Part shown: piece by piece, positions 9,243 to 17,886 of the stretch
Layout of the letters: each line of letters begins with the position of its first letter
How positions within the stretch are numbered: the first letter of the stretch is position 1
DNA from: Kitasatospora sp. MAP5-34
GTDB taxonomy: Bacteria > Actinomycetota > Actinomycetes > Streptomycetales > Streptomycetaceae
DNA: 64,000 nt
Direction of reading: 5' to 3'
Assembly: GCF_029894335.1 (NCBI RefSeq)
Contig: NZ_JARXZC010000035.1
Location: forward strand, 23,238 to 87,237
Program-made: the position numbers and the translations under genes
Notes under the pieces: generated by a model
Database searches by the model: none
Seen by the model: the letters and a program-made list of their open reading frames with translations, nothing else
What the model was told of the DNA's origin: nothing

Positions 9243-10268
9243 CTACGCGCGGCCGCGCTGCTGCAGCGAGGCGAGGTAGGCGTTGTAGGCGTTCAGCTCG
9301 GCGTCGCCGTCGCGGTCGGCGGCGCGGTCCTGGCGGCGGGCCTGCCGCTCCTCGGACTTCGCCCACTGCAGGGTCAGCGCGATCAGCACGACCGCCGTCG
9401 GGATCTCGCCGAACGCCCAGGTGATGCCGCCGGCCAGCTTCTGGTCGGCGAGCAGGTCGGTGCCGGCCGGGGCCATCGCCGAGTTGAAGGTGGTCACCAG
9501 CTGGCCGGTGGCCATCATCACCGCCACGCCGAAGAAGGCGTGGAACGGCATGCCCATGAACAGCTCGATGATCCGCATCACGAAGCCCGGCCGGTGCGGT
9601 CCGGGGTCGACGCCCATGATCGGCCAGAAGAACAGCAGCCCGGCGGCCAGGAAGTGCACCATCATCGCGATGTGCCCCAGCCGGTACTGCATCAGGAAGT
9701 CGAAGAGCGGGGTGAAGTACAGCCCGTAGAGGCTCGCGATGAACAGCGGGATGGTGAAGCCGGGGTGCGAGATCACCTTGACGTACCGGCTGTGCAGCAG
9801 CGCCACCAGCAGCTCGCGCGGCCCCCGGCCCCGGCCCTTGCCGGCCGGCCGCAGCGCGCGCAGCGCGAGGGTGATCGGCGCACCGAGCAGCAGCAGGATG
9901 GGGGAGAGCATGGAGAGCACCATGTGCTGCATCATGTGCGCGCTGAACAGGACCATGCCGTAGTCGTTGAGCCCGCTGCAGGTCACGAACATGATGCTGC
10001 CGACCCCGGCCACCCAGGCGATCACCCGGCCGATTGGCCAGCGGTCGCCGCGCCGCCACAGCCGCACCACGCCGGTGCCGTAGAGCGCGAGCGCGACCAG
10101 GCAGGCGATCAGGAACGGCCAGTCCGGGGACCAGGTCAGGGCGGCGGAGGCGGAGAACGGTTCGAGCGTGCCCATGCCCCCGTGCTGGTGCATCCCTGAC
10201 ATCCCTGACATCCCTGACATGCCTGTCATGCCGTCGCCCATCGGCGGGTCCCGCTTTCCGTCGTCCAT
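9243..10268 (-). CDS. ctaG: CtaG-family (caa3-type) cytochrome oxidase assembly membrane protein
   Basis: Polytopic membrane protein of the cytochrome c oxidase assembly CtaG family, 341 aa, with about seven hydrophobic helices. Family features include HMMQHMVLSMLSPILLLLGAP, HPGFTIPLF and MGMPFHAFFGV. The first 35 residues are rich in Met, His and Gly (GMTGMSGMSGMSGMHQHGGM), a plausible copper-binding tail encoded in part by a 9-bp repeat. A role in copper delivery to terminal oxidase or in copper handling follows from the family, not from the sequence alone. The start is the ATG at 10268; the ribosome site is weak and the ATG at 10241 is an alternative. A TATAAG on the minus strand (10338-10343) could be its -10 box. 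Confidence 0.88.
   Translation of the reverse strand: MDDGKRDPPMGDGMTGMSGMSGMSGMHQHGGMGTLEPFSASAALTWSPDWPFLIACLVALALYGTGVVRLWRRGDRWPIGRVIAWVAGVGSIMFVTCSGLNDYGMVLFSAHMMQHMVLSMLSPILLLLGAPITLALRALRPAGKGRGRGPRELLVALLHSRYVKVISHPGFTIPLFIASLYGLYFTPLFDFLMQYRLGHIAMMVHFLAAGLLFFWPIMGVDPGPHRPGFVMRIIELFMGMPFHAFFGVAVMMATGQLVTTFNSAMAPAGTDLLADQKLAGGITWAFGEIPTAVVLIALTLQWAKSEERQARRQDRAADRDGDAELNAYNAYLASLQQRGRA
10191..10226 (-). repeat. 9-bp tandem repeat encoding Gly-Met-Ser units
   Basis: Three copies of CATCCCTGA followed by one degenerate copy. On the coding strand they encode consecutive GMS tripeptides in the Met/His-rich N-terminus of the CtaG-like protein. Confidence 0.9.
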
Positions 10269-10394
10269 CCGTCCGTCCGAGCCGGGCCGCGCGGGTCCGG
10301 TTCGTCCGTTTTGCTTCGGCTCTCAGGGTAGGCGCCGCTTATACCGCCGCCGCAGCCGACCCCGGTACGGCGCGCCCGACTATGGTGGCTGATC

Positions 10395-11576
10395 ATGGGG
10401 ATCACTTCTGACCAGACGTCACCGATGGCCGCCGCCGAGCTCGTCGGGGACCCGTACGGCAGCTACGCGCGGCTTCGCGAGGAGGGGCCCGTCCAGCGGA
10501 TCACGGGGCTGGACGGGCTGCCGGCCTGGCTGGTCACCCGGTACGCCGATGTCCGCCAGGTGCTCGCCGACCCCCGGCTCGCGCTGGACAAGAGCCACGC
10601 CCGGCCGGGCAACTACCGGGGGCTGGCCCTGCCCGCCGCGTTGGACGCCAACCTGCTGAACATGGACGCGCCGGACCACACCCGGGTCCGCCGCCTGGTC
10701 TCCCAGGCGTTCACCCCGCGCCGGATCGAGCAGCTGCGCGAGCCCGTCCAGCGGATCGCCGACGAGCTGCTCGACGCCGTCGCCCCGCTGGGCCGCGCGG
10801 ACCTGATCACCGCCTACGCCGCGCCGCTGCCGATCACCGTGATCTGCGACCTGCTGGGCGTCCCGCCGGAGGACCGGCGGGACTTCCGGGCCTGGACGGA
10901 CGTGCTGATCGCGCCCGACCCGGCCAGGCCCGAGGCGGCGAAGGCGGCGGTGGTGGCGATGGTCGAGTTCTTCGCGCTGCTGATCACCCGCAAGCGCACC
11001 GAGCCCGCCGACGACCTGCTCTCCGCCCTGGTCGCCGTCCGCGACCACGACGACCGGCTGACCGAGGATGAGCTCACCTCGCTGGCCTTCCTGATCCTCT
11101 TCGCCGGCTACGAGAACACCGTCCACCTCATCGGCAACGCCGTGCTCGCCCTGTTCGACCACCCCGACCAGCTGGCCGCACTCCGCGCCGAGCCCGCGCT
11201 GATCGGCGCCGCGATCGAGGAGTTCGCCCGGTACGACGGCCCGGCGCCGCTGGCGATCCGCCGCTTCCCGGTCGAGGCGCTGACGATCGGCGGCGTCACC
11301 GTCCTGCTCGTCCTGGCCTCCGCCAACCGGGACCCGCAGCAGTTCGCCGACCCCGACCGCCTCGACCTCTCCCGCCAGGAGACCGGCCACCTCGCGCTCG
11401 GCCACGGCATCCACTACTGCCTCGGCGCGCCGCTGGCCCGCCTGGAGACCGAGATCGCGCTCGCCACCCTGCTGCGCCGCTTCCCGGCGCTGGCCCTGGA
11501 CGTCCCACGGGACGAGCTGCGCCACCGCCCCTCGCTGCGCGCACGCGGTCTGCTCGCCCTCCCGGTCCGCTACTGA
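10395..11576 (+). CDS. Cytochrome P450
   Basis: Soluble bacterial class I P450 mono-oxygenase, 393 aa. The I-helix AGYENT, the K-helix ExxR within IEEFARY, and the haem-binding LGHGIHYCLG with Cys342 are present. Two oddities: the haem loop begins with Leu instead of the usual Phe, and the beta segment before ASANRDP reads IGGVTVLLVLASANRDP. Relatives normally have about six more residues there (the IPAGE turn), suggesting a small in-frame deletion. No ferredoxin gene is adjacent and the substrate is unknown. It is divergent from ctaG and followed by a hairpin at 11591-11628. Confidence 0.93.
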   Translation: MGITSDQTSPMAAAELVGDPYGSYARLREEGPVQRITGLDGLPAWLVTRYADVRQVLADPRLALDKSHARPGNYRGLALPAALDANLLNMDAPDHTRVRRLVSQAFTPRRIEQLREPVQRIADELLDAVAPLGRADLITAYAAPLPITVICDLLGVPPEDRRDFRAWTDVLIAPDPARPEAAKAAVVAMVEFFALLITRKRTEPADDLLSALVAVRDHDDRLTEDELTSLAFLILFAGYENTVHLIGNAVLALFDHPDQLAALRAEPALIGAAIEEFARYDGPAPLAIRRFPVEALTIGGVTVLLVLASANRDPQQFADPDRLDLSRQETGHLALGHGIHYCLGAPLARLETEIALATLLRRFPALALDVPRDELRHRPSLRARGLLALPVRY

Positions 11577-11590
11577 CCCGAAGCCTCCGC

Positions 11591-11628
11591 AGCGCCCGAG
11601 TCACAGAGATTTCACAGACTCGGGCGCT
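11591..11628. terminator. 12-bp hairpin after the P450 gene
   Basis: Perfect 12-bp arms (11591-11602 and 11617-11628) around a 14-nt loop, beginning 14 nt after the P450 stop. A probable terminator separating the P450 from the kinase gene. Confidence 0.7.
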
Positions 11629-11686
11629 AGGGTCCGCGCGGATCTCGCCGCCGCCAGGGGGTGGGGAGCGGAGAGGACGGGAAGGC

Positions 11687-12934
11687 ATGGAGCAAGAGCA
11701 GGCCGTCGGCGGCCGGTACCTGTTGTGCGGGCTGCTCGGGCAGGGTGGCATGGCGGAGGTGCACCAGGCTCGCGACCTGCGCCTGGACCGGGTGGTCGCG
11801 GTGAAGGTGCTGCGGCCGGAGCTGGCGGCGGACCCGTCCTACCGGGTGCGCTTCGGCCGCGAGGCCCGTTCGGCCGCCGGCCTCAACCACCCCGGTATCG
11901 TCGCCGTGTTCGACAGCGGCGAGGGCGCGGGGTGGGCCATGGACCTGCCGTACATCGTGATGGAGCATCTGCGGGGCCAGACCCTCGCCGAGCTGCTGCA
12001 GGGCGGCCCGGCCCCGAGCCCGGAGCGCGCGCTGCGCATCTGCGGAGAGATCCTGGACGCGCTGGCCCACGCGCACAGCAGCGGCACGGTGCACCGCGAC
12101 ATCAAACCAGCGAACGTCATGGTCACGGACGGCGGCGTCGTCAAGGTGATGGACTTCGGCATCGCCCGCCCCCTCGACCACGCCCAGGGCGTCACGATGA
12201 CCGGCACCGGCATGGTCCTGGGCACCGCCGAGTACCTCTCCCCGGAGCAGGCCCGAGGCATACCGGTCGACGCCCGGACGGATCTCTACTCCACCGGCTG
12301 CCTGCTGTACGAACTCCTCACCAGCAGACCGCCGTTCAGGGCCGGCACCCCGCTGGCCACGGTCTGGCAGCACCTGGAGGAAGAGCCGGCGCCGCCCTCG
12401 CGCTACGCGCCCGCGCTGCCCCCGGCCGTGGACGCGCTGCTCCTGACGGCCCTGGCGAAGGACCGGGAACACCGCTTCGCCGACGCCCGGGCGATGCGCG
12501 CCGCCGTCGACCGGGTACTGCGCGAACTCCGCCCCCCGGCCGGGCCCGCCGAAGCGACTTCGCCCACCGGGCCGATCACGGCGAGTGTCCAGGTGCCCGT
12601 CCGGCCGAAGCGCCGTCTGCCCCGCGCCGCGCTCGTCCTGCTCGGGTGTTCGCTGCTGGTCGTGCCCGCCGGGGTGTACCTCGCGAGCGGCCAGGGCAGC
12701 AGCGCACCGACCACCGTGCCCGCGCCCGACCTGCGCGGCAAGAGCGTGGCCGAGGCCCGCCGGACGCTGCAGGGCGCCGGGCTGCGCGTCGGCCGGATCG
12801 CGACCGGGGACTGTGCGATCCCGGTCGCCGCCGGGCGGGCGGTCTGCGGACAGCAGCCGGCCCCCGGCGCGGACGTCGCCCGGGGCGGCGCGGTCGTGCT
12901 GCGGATTCCTGATGCTCCGTCAGTTACGCGCTGA
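11687..12934 (+). CDS. Membrane Ser/Thr protein kinase with one PASTA domain
   Basis: Hanks-type kinase of the PknB group, 415 aa. The kinase domain (about 10-270) has the glycine loop LGQGGMAEV, catalytic Lys40, HRDIKPAN with Asp138, and the DFG at 156, so it should be active. A Pro/Ser-rich linker leads to one transmembrane helix (about 306-326) and a single extracellular PASTA repeat (about 335-410: PAPDLRGKSVAEARRTLQ). PASTA domains bind peptidoglycan fragments or beta-lactams; cell-wall kinases usually have three or four, so this short form is probably an accessory sensor kinase. The ATG at 11687 has GGGAAGG just upstream. Confidence 0.93.
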   Translation: MEQEQAVGGRYLLCGLLGQGGMAEVHQARDLRLDRVVAVKVLRPELAADPSYRVRFGREARSAAGLNHPGIVAVFDSGEGAGWAMDLPYIVMEHLRGQTLAELLQGGPAPSPERALRICGEILDALAHAHSSGTVHRDIKPANVMVTDGGVVKVMDFGIARPLDHAQGVTMTGTGMVLGTAEYLSPEQARGIPVDARTDLYSTGCLLYELLTSRPPFRAGTPLATVWQHLEEEPAPPSRYAPALPPAVDALLLTALAKDREHRFADARAMRAAVDRVLRELRPPAGPAEATSPTGPITASVQVPVRPKRRLPRAALVLLGCSLLVVPAGVYLASGQGSSAPTTVPAPDLRGKSVAEARRTLQGAGLRVGRIATGDCAIPVAAGRAVCGQQPAPGADVARGGAVVLRIPDAPSVTR

Positions 12935-13061
12935 CGGCGCGGCCGATCGGGTGTCTCCGGCGTGGCCGTGATCGCTGGGCGCGGCGCCCAGGGCTACGTT
13001 GGCGGGGCCCGTCGGGGCTTCCGCCGTCGTGAGTGCGGACCGGTCTGTGAGGTGGTTCCGC

Positions 13062-15194
13062 GTGGTGTCGGGTGTCGAGGACCAGGGGTTGCTCGCCGGG
13101 CTCGGCAGGTTCTGCTACCGGCGGCGCCGTCTCGTCCTGCTGCTCTGGGCGGTCGGCACGGCGCTGGTGATGGCCGTCGGATTCGGCTTCGCCGCTCCGG
13201 CGGACAACGACTTCGCCGGCGGCAAGTCCCAGTCCGGGCAGGCCCAGAACCTGATCAAGCAGCACTTCCCGGAGCGGAAGGGCAGTTCGCTGACGCTGGC
13301 GATCCAGGCCGACGCCGGAATCGAATCCCCGCCGGTCCGCACCCGGGTGGACAGCCTGGCGGCCCAGCTCGCCACGGCCCCGCACATCACCTCGGTACGT
13401 TCGCCGTACGCGGCGCCGGGTCAGGTCTCGCAGGACGGGCGGACCGCGTTCGCCGATCTCCAGTCCGACCTGAACCCGTTGCCGGCCGCCGAGGTCAAGC
13501 ACCTGATCCAGCAGACCAGGGCCGCCTCCGGGAACGGCGTCACCTTCGCGCTGGGCGGCGCCGACGTCGTCGGGGCCGAGACCCCGTACGGCGGCAAGTC
13601 GGACGCCATCGGCGGGGTCGCGGCGATGCTCGTCATCCTGATCGCCTTCGGTTCGCTGCTGGCGATGGGCCTGACGATGGCGGCCGCGCTGTTCGGCATC
13701 ATCAGCGGACTGGCCCTCACCTTCCTGCTCGGGTACGTGTTCCCGGCCCCGTCGTTCAGCCCGATCGTGGCGACGCTGCTCGGTCTGGGTGTCGGCATCG
13801 ACTACGCCCTGTTCATCGTCACCCGATTCCGTGAGGCGCTGGCCGAGGGAGCCGATCCCGAGGAGGCGGTGGTGGTCTCGATCGCCCGGGCCGGGCGGTC
13901 GGTGCTGTTCGCCGGGGCCACCGTCGTGATCGCGATGCTCGGGCTGTTCGTCGTCCAGCAGAAGCTGCTCAACGCCACCGCCGTGGCGGCGTCGGTGACC
14001 GTGCTGATGACGATGATCTCGGCGGTGACCCTGCTGCCCGCGCTGCTCGGCTTCGCGGGCCACGGCATCGACCGGTTCAAACTCCCGTACCTCGGACGGA
14101 CGGGCGCCCGCAGTCCGATGGCCGAGCGGTGGGCGCGGGTGATCCAGCGCCGCCCGATCACCGGGCTGGTGGCCGGCGCGGCCGTCATGATCGTCCTCGC
14201 CGTGCCCGCGTTCTCGATGCGGCTGAGCTTCGAGGACAACAGCACCGAGCCGCGCGACACCAGCGGTTACGCGTCCCACCGCATCCTCACCGAGGGCTTC
14301 GGTGTCGGCTACGACGCGCCGTTCGTCGTCGTCGCCGAACTGCCGCCCGGCGGCGCGGACCTGACGGCGCTCACCGACGCCGTCGCCCACACCCCCGGCA
14401 TCGTCCAGGTCACGCCCGTCCAGCTCAGCCAGGACAAGGCGGCCGCGCTCTTCGTCGCGTACCCGAGCACCGCCCACAACGACGCCGCCACCCCCAGGCT
14501 GCTGACCCGGCTCCGCGACCAGGTGATCCCCGCCGCCGTCCACGGCACCGGCCTGGTGGTGCACGTCGGTGGTCCGACCGCAGGTGACGCCGACTTCGCG
14601 GCCGAGGTCACCGTGCGGCTTCCCTGGCTGATCGGGACGGTCATCGGGCTGGCGCTGATCCTGCTGCTGGTGCTCGTCCGGTCGGTGGCCATCGCGGTGA
14701 AGGCGGCGGTGATGACGCTGCTGTCGGTCGGTGCCTCCTTCGGGGTGCTGACCGCGATCGTCCAGTGGGGCTGGCTGGGCCCGCTGTTCGGCTTTCCCGC
14801 CCCCGCGCCCGTCACCGCCTGGGTGCCGCTGTTCATCTTCCCGATCCTGTTCGGGCTCTCGACGGACTACGAGGTCTTCCTGGTCTCGCGGATCCGCGAG
14901 GAGTACGACGCGGGCGCGGACACCCGCGAGGCGGTGGCGCGCGGCCTGTCCCGGACGGCGCGGGTGATCACCGCCGCCGCCGCGATCATGGTGACCGTCT
15001 TCCTGTCCGTCCTCGCCACCCCCGACACCGCCGTGAAGCAGTTCGGCCTCGGCCTGGCCGTCGCGGTCTTCCAGGACGCCACGGTGGTACGGATGGTCCT
15101 GGTCCCCGCGATCATGGAACTGCTCGGCGGTGCCAACTGGTGGCTGCCCGGCTGGCTCGACCGGCTGCTGCCCGAGGTCGCGTCGGCCGAATGA
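13062..15194 (+). CDS. MMPL/RND-family transporter
   Basis: Large membrane protein of the MMPL class (RND superfamily) that exports lipids or hydrophobic molecules by proton motive force. The 710-aa form has the expected layout: a first helix (LVLLLWAVGTALVMAVGFGF), a periplasmic loop (ADNDFAGGKSQSGQAQ), six more helices with LGVGIDYALFIVTRFRE, a second loop, and a second helix block with FGLSTDYEVFLVSRIREEY. The GTG at 13062 has AGGTGG six bases upstream. The frame is open further 5' and GTGs at 13029 and 13047 cannot be excluded. The neighbouring kinase and DMT gene are in the same direction. Confidence 0.93.
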   Translation: MVSGVEDQGLLAGLGRFCYRRRRLVLLLWAVGTALVMAVGFGFAAPADNDFAGGKSQSGQAQNLIKQHFPERKGSSLTLAIQADAGIESPPVRTRVDSLAAQLATAPHITSVRSPYAAPGQVSQDGRTAFADLQSDLNPLPAAEVKHLIQQTRAASGNGVTFALGGADVVGAETPYGGKSDAIGGVAAMLVILIAFGSLLAMGLTMAAALFGIISGLALTFLLGYVFPAPSFSPIVATLLGLGVGIDYALFIVTRFREALAEGADPEEAVVVSIARAGRSVLFAGATVVIAMLGLFVVQQKLLNATAVAASVTVLMTMISAVTLLPALLGFAGHGIDRFKLPYLGRTGARSPMAERWARVIQRRPITGLVAGAAVMIVLAVPAFSMRLSFEDNSTEPRDTSGYASHRILTEGFGVGYDAPFVVVAELPPGGADLTALTDAVAHTPGIVQVTPVQLSQDKAAALFVAYPSTAHNDAATPRLLTRLRDQVIPAAVHGTGLVVHVGGPTAGDADFAAEVTVRLPWLIGTVIGLALILLLVLVRSVAIAVKAAVMTLLSVGASFGVLTAIVQWGWLGPLFGFPAPAPVTAWVPLFIFPILFGLSTDYEVFLVSRIREEYDAGADTREAVARGLSRTARVITAAAAIMVTVFLSVLATPDTAVKQFGLGLAVAVFQDATVVRMVLVPAIMELLGGANWWLPGWLDRLLPEVASAE

Positions 15195-15293
15195 CGGCCC
15201 ACCGCCGGCAGGAACTGCGGACCTCCGGCACCGGGTGAAGACTGTTGAACGGATCAGGCGGCCGTGAGCGCTGCCCCGACCGCCGAGGGAACC

Positions 15294-16259
15294 ATGCTTC
15301 TCGGACTAGTCACCGCCCTGCTCGCCACCCTCTGCTACGGCTTCTCGTCCGTTCTCCAGGCCCGGGGCGCGCGCAGGATGCCGGAGCAGGACCGGCCCGG
15401 GCTGCGGCTGCTCGGCGGAGTCGCCCGTTCACCGCAGTTCCTGCTGGGGACGGCACTCGACCTGGTCGGTTTCGGCCTGGTCGTGGTCGCGCTGCTCCGG
15501 CTGCCGCTCTTCCTGGTGCAGGCGGTCACCAGCGCCAGCCTCGCGGTGACCGCAGCGTCGGCCGCCTGGCTGCTCGGAGGCAGGCTCGGGCGGCGCGACC
15601 TGGCCGGCCTCGTCGCCGTGGTCGCGGGGCTGGTCATGCTGGCGCTCAGTGCGGGGCCCGAGGGCAAGCGCCTGACCGGGACGGGGTTCCACCTCGGGCT
15701 GCTGTTGGCCGCCGTCGCCGTCCTGCTGCTCACCCTCCCGCTCGCGCACCGGCGCGGCGAAGCGGTCGCGGCGGCGCTCGGGCTGCTCGCGGGGACGGGG
15801 TTCGGCGTGGTCAGCCTCGCGGTGCGGGTGCTCGACCACTCCTCCCCGGCGGCGCTCGCCACGGACTCCGCGACCTACGCGCTGATGGTCGGCGGCCTGG
15901 GCGGCTACCTCTGCTACGCGCTGGCCCTGCAACGCGGCTCGGTGACCGCCGCGACCGCCGCCGTGGTCGTCGGCGAGACCCTGGCACCCGGGCTGATCGG
16001 AGTGGTACTGCTCGGCGACCGGGCCCGGACGGGGGCCGGCTGGCTGGCGGTGCTGGGCTTCGTGATCGCGGTCGGCGGGACGTTCGTCCTCGCCCGGTTC
16101 GGGGAGATCGAGCCCGGGCCACAGCCACCCGGACCCACCGCGCGGCCGGTCACCTCCCGTGCGACGGTGGGGCTACGTACGGAGGCCGGGGACGGCGCCG
16201 ATCCGCCCGGACCGGCCGAGCACCCCCGGCCCGGACCGGCCGTCGGCCAGGACCGATGA
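15294..16259 (+). CDS. DMT-superfamily membrane protein
   Basis: Membrane protein of about 320 aa with nine or ten hydrophobic helices and an EamA/DMT transporter-like pattern (LATLCYGFSSVLQARGARR; LALQRGSVTAATAAVVVGETL; ARTGAGWLAVLGFVIAVGGTF). It ends in a hydrophilic, Pro-rich cytoplasmic tail. Its substrate is unknown. The ATG at 15294 has GAGGGA close upstream and gives a protein beginning directly in the first helix; GTG at 15264 would add ten residues. It lies 10 nt upstream of the SDR gene and is probably in one operon with it and the deacetylase. Confidence 0.82.
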   Translation: MLLGLVTALLATLCYGFSSVLQARGARRMPEQDRPGLRLLGGVARSPQFLLGTALDLVGFGLVVVALLRLPLFLVQAVTSASLAVTAASAAWLLGGRLGRRDLAGLVAVVAGLVMLALSAGPEGKRLTGTGFHLGLLLAAVAVLLLTLPLAHRRGEAVAAALGLLAGTGFGVVSLAVRVLDHSSPAALATDSATYALMVGGLGGYLCYALALQRGSVTAATAAVVVGETLAPGLIGVVLLGDRARTGAGWLAVLGFVIAVGGTFVLARFGEIEPGPQPPGPTARPVTSRATVGLRTEAGDGADPPGPAEHPRPGPAVGQDR

Positions 16260-16269
16260 GGTGGAGCGC

Positions 16270-17052
16270 ATGACGAAGGACCCCGCATCCGCGGGCCGGC
16301 CCGCCGCCGGCCGGCGGGTCGTGCTGGTGACCGGGGCCTCCTCCGGGATCGGGGCCGCGACGGCCGTCCGGCTGGCCGGGGCCGGCTGGTACCCGCTGCT
16401 CTCCGGCACCGACCCCGCCCGGCTCGCCGCGATCGCCCGGCAGACCGGCGGCACCGCGCTGCCAGGCGACCTGGCCCAGCGGGACGGACCGGAGGAACTG
16501 GCCCGCCGCGCCCTCGCGGTCTCCGGCCGGGTCGACGCGCTGATCGCCAACGCGGGCATCGGCTGGCGCGGCCCGTTCACCGGGATGCCGCTCGACCTGC
16601 TCGACCACATGATCACGCTCAACCTGACCGCACCGCTGCGCCTGGCCCGCCTGCTGCTGCCCGCGATGCTGGAGCGCGGCAGCGGGTGCCTGGTCCTGAC
16701 CGGTTCGATCGCCGGGCGGGTCGGTGTCCGGGAGGAGGCCGTGTACGCGGCGACCAAAGCGGCGCTCGGCATGTTCGCGGAGAGCCTGCGCTACGAGCTG
16801 CTCGGCACCGGCGTCCGGGTCCGGCTGGTGCTGCCGGGGGTGGTCGACACGGAGTTCTTCAGCCGGCGCGGCACCCCCTACCACCGGCAGCGGCCCCGGC
16901 CCGTGCCGCCCGAGCGGATCGCCGAGACCGTGCTCGCGCTGCTGACGGGCCGCCGCGAGGAGGCGATCGTGCCCGGCTGGCTGCGGCTGCCCGACCGGCT
17001 GCACGGGACCGTGCCCGCGCTGTTCCAGCGGATGGCCGGACGGTTCGACTGA
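16270..17052 (+). CDS. Short-chain dehydrogenase/reductase
   Basis: Classical SDR oxidoreductase, 260 aa, with the NAD(P)-binding TGASSGIG (21-28), the structural NAG in IANAGIG, the catalytic Ser in TGSIAGR and the YAATK pair near 160. The substrate cannot be assigned. ATG at 16270 has GTGGAG upstream. The stop overlaps the start of the deacetylase gene (TGATG), so the two are translationally coupled and likely act in the same pathway, perhaps on a glycolipid or lipid intermediate. Confidence 0.92.
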   Translation: MTKDPASAGRPAAGRRVVLVTGASSGIGAATAVRLAGAGWYPLLSGTDPARLAAIARQTGGTALPGDLAQRDGPEELARRALAVSGRVDALIANAGIGWRGPFTGMPLDLLDHMITLNLTAPLRLARLLLPAMLERGSGCLVLTGSIAGRVGVREEAVYAATKAALGMFAESLRYELLGTGVRVRLVLPGVVDTEFFSRRGTPYHRQRPRPVPPERIAETVLALLTGRREEAIVPGWLRLPDRLHGTVPALFQRMAGRFD

Positions 17053-17783
17053 TGGCCGGGGCAGCCGGACGGCTCCTGCTGGCGGGCGCCGCAGCCGCGA
17101 CGGCGGTCGAGGTGGCCCACCTGGCCCCCGCCGCCGGCCGCCTCACGCCTGCCCGCCGCACCGTCTGCCGGGGGCTCGCCGGGTACGGCTCCGCCACCCA
17201 CGTGGCGCTGACCTTCGACGACGGGCCCGACCCCCGGAGCACCCCGCACTTCCTGGACGAGCTGGACGCACTCGAGGTGCGGGCCACCTTCTTCCTGCTC
17301 GGCAGCATGCTCGAACGCGCCCCCGTGCTCGGGCGGGAGCTGGTCGAGCGCGGCCACGAGGTCGCGGTGCACGGCTGGGACCACCGGCGGCCGTGGTGGC
17401 CCGACCCTGCCCGCGACCTGACCGAGCTCCGGCGCACCGTCGGGACGATCACCGAGGCCTGCGGCGTCCGGCCGCGCTGGTACCGGCCCCCGTACGGAGT
17501 CCTCACCAGCGGGCTGCTCCGGTCCGCCCGGCGGACGGGCCTGCGGACGGTCCTCTGGACGGGCTGGGGCCGCGACTGGACGGCCCACGCCACGCCGGCC
17601 TCGGTGTACGCGACGCTCCGGCCCCAGCTGCGGGGCGGGGCGACGCTGCTGCTGCACGACTCCGACTGCACCTCGGCGCACGGCGCGTGGCGCTCGGCGC
17701 TCGGCGCGCTGCCCAGGGTGGTGGAGCACTGCCGGGAGCGCGGGCTGTGGGTTGGGTCCCTGCGGGAGCATGGGCTGGCGTAA
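17052..17783 (+). CDS. Polysaccharide deacetylase (CE4/NodB family)
   Basis: Metal-dependent N-deacetylase-like protein, 243 aa. An N-terminal hydrophobic, Ala-rich segment (signal or anchor) precedes the NodB domain (about 45-235), with TFDDGPDP (catalytic and metal Asp), the HGWDHRRPWW zinc-ligand region, RPPYGV and LLLHDSD. The intact motifs suggest activity on an N-acetylated sugar on or near the membrane. It overlaps the SDR stop by one base and converges on the glycosyltransferase operon of the other strand, which may supply its substrate. Confidence 0.9.
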   Translation: MAGAAGRLLLAGAAAATAVEVAHLAPAAGRLTPARRTVCRGLAGYGSATHVALTFDDGPDPRSTPHFLDELDALEVRATFFLLGSMLERAPVLGRELVERGHEVAVHGWDHRRPWWPDPARDLTELRRTVGTITEACGVRPRWYRPPYGVLTSGLLRSARRTGLRTVLWTGWGRDWTAHATPASVYATLRPQLRGGATLLLHDSDCTSAHGAWRSALGALPRVVEHCRERGLWVGSLREHGLA

Positions 17784-17808
17784 CCAGTAGGGGTGCGGGG
17801 AGTCACTG

Positions 17809-17869
17809 TGCCACGTGGCAGGCTGCGGGTCTGTGCCTTCCGGTTTCGCGCAGTTCCTCGCGCCCCTGA
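17809..17869. other. Convergent spacer with a 12-bp palindrome and a recurring GC-rich intergenic motif
   Basis: TGCCACGTGGCA (17809-17820) is a perfect palindrome. The 23-nt stretch at 17847-17869 contains GCGCAGTTCC and CGCGCCCCTGA, closely matching the core of the hairpin loop at 26647-26670. To my knowledge very similar sequences recur in intergenic regions of many Streptomyces genomes. The stretch sits between the stops of two convergent genes. Confidence 0.6.
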
Positions 17870-17886
17870 GGATGCCCGATCCTGAT

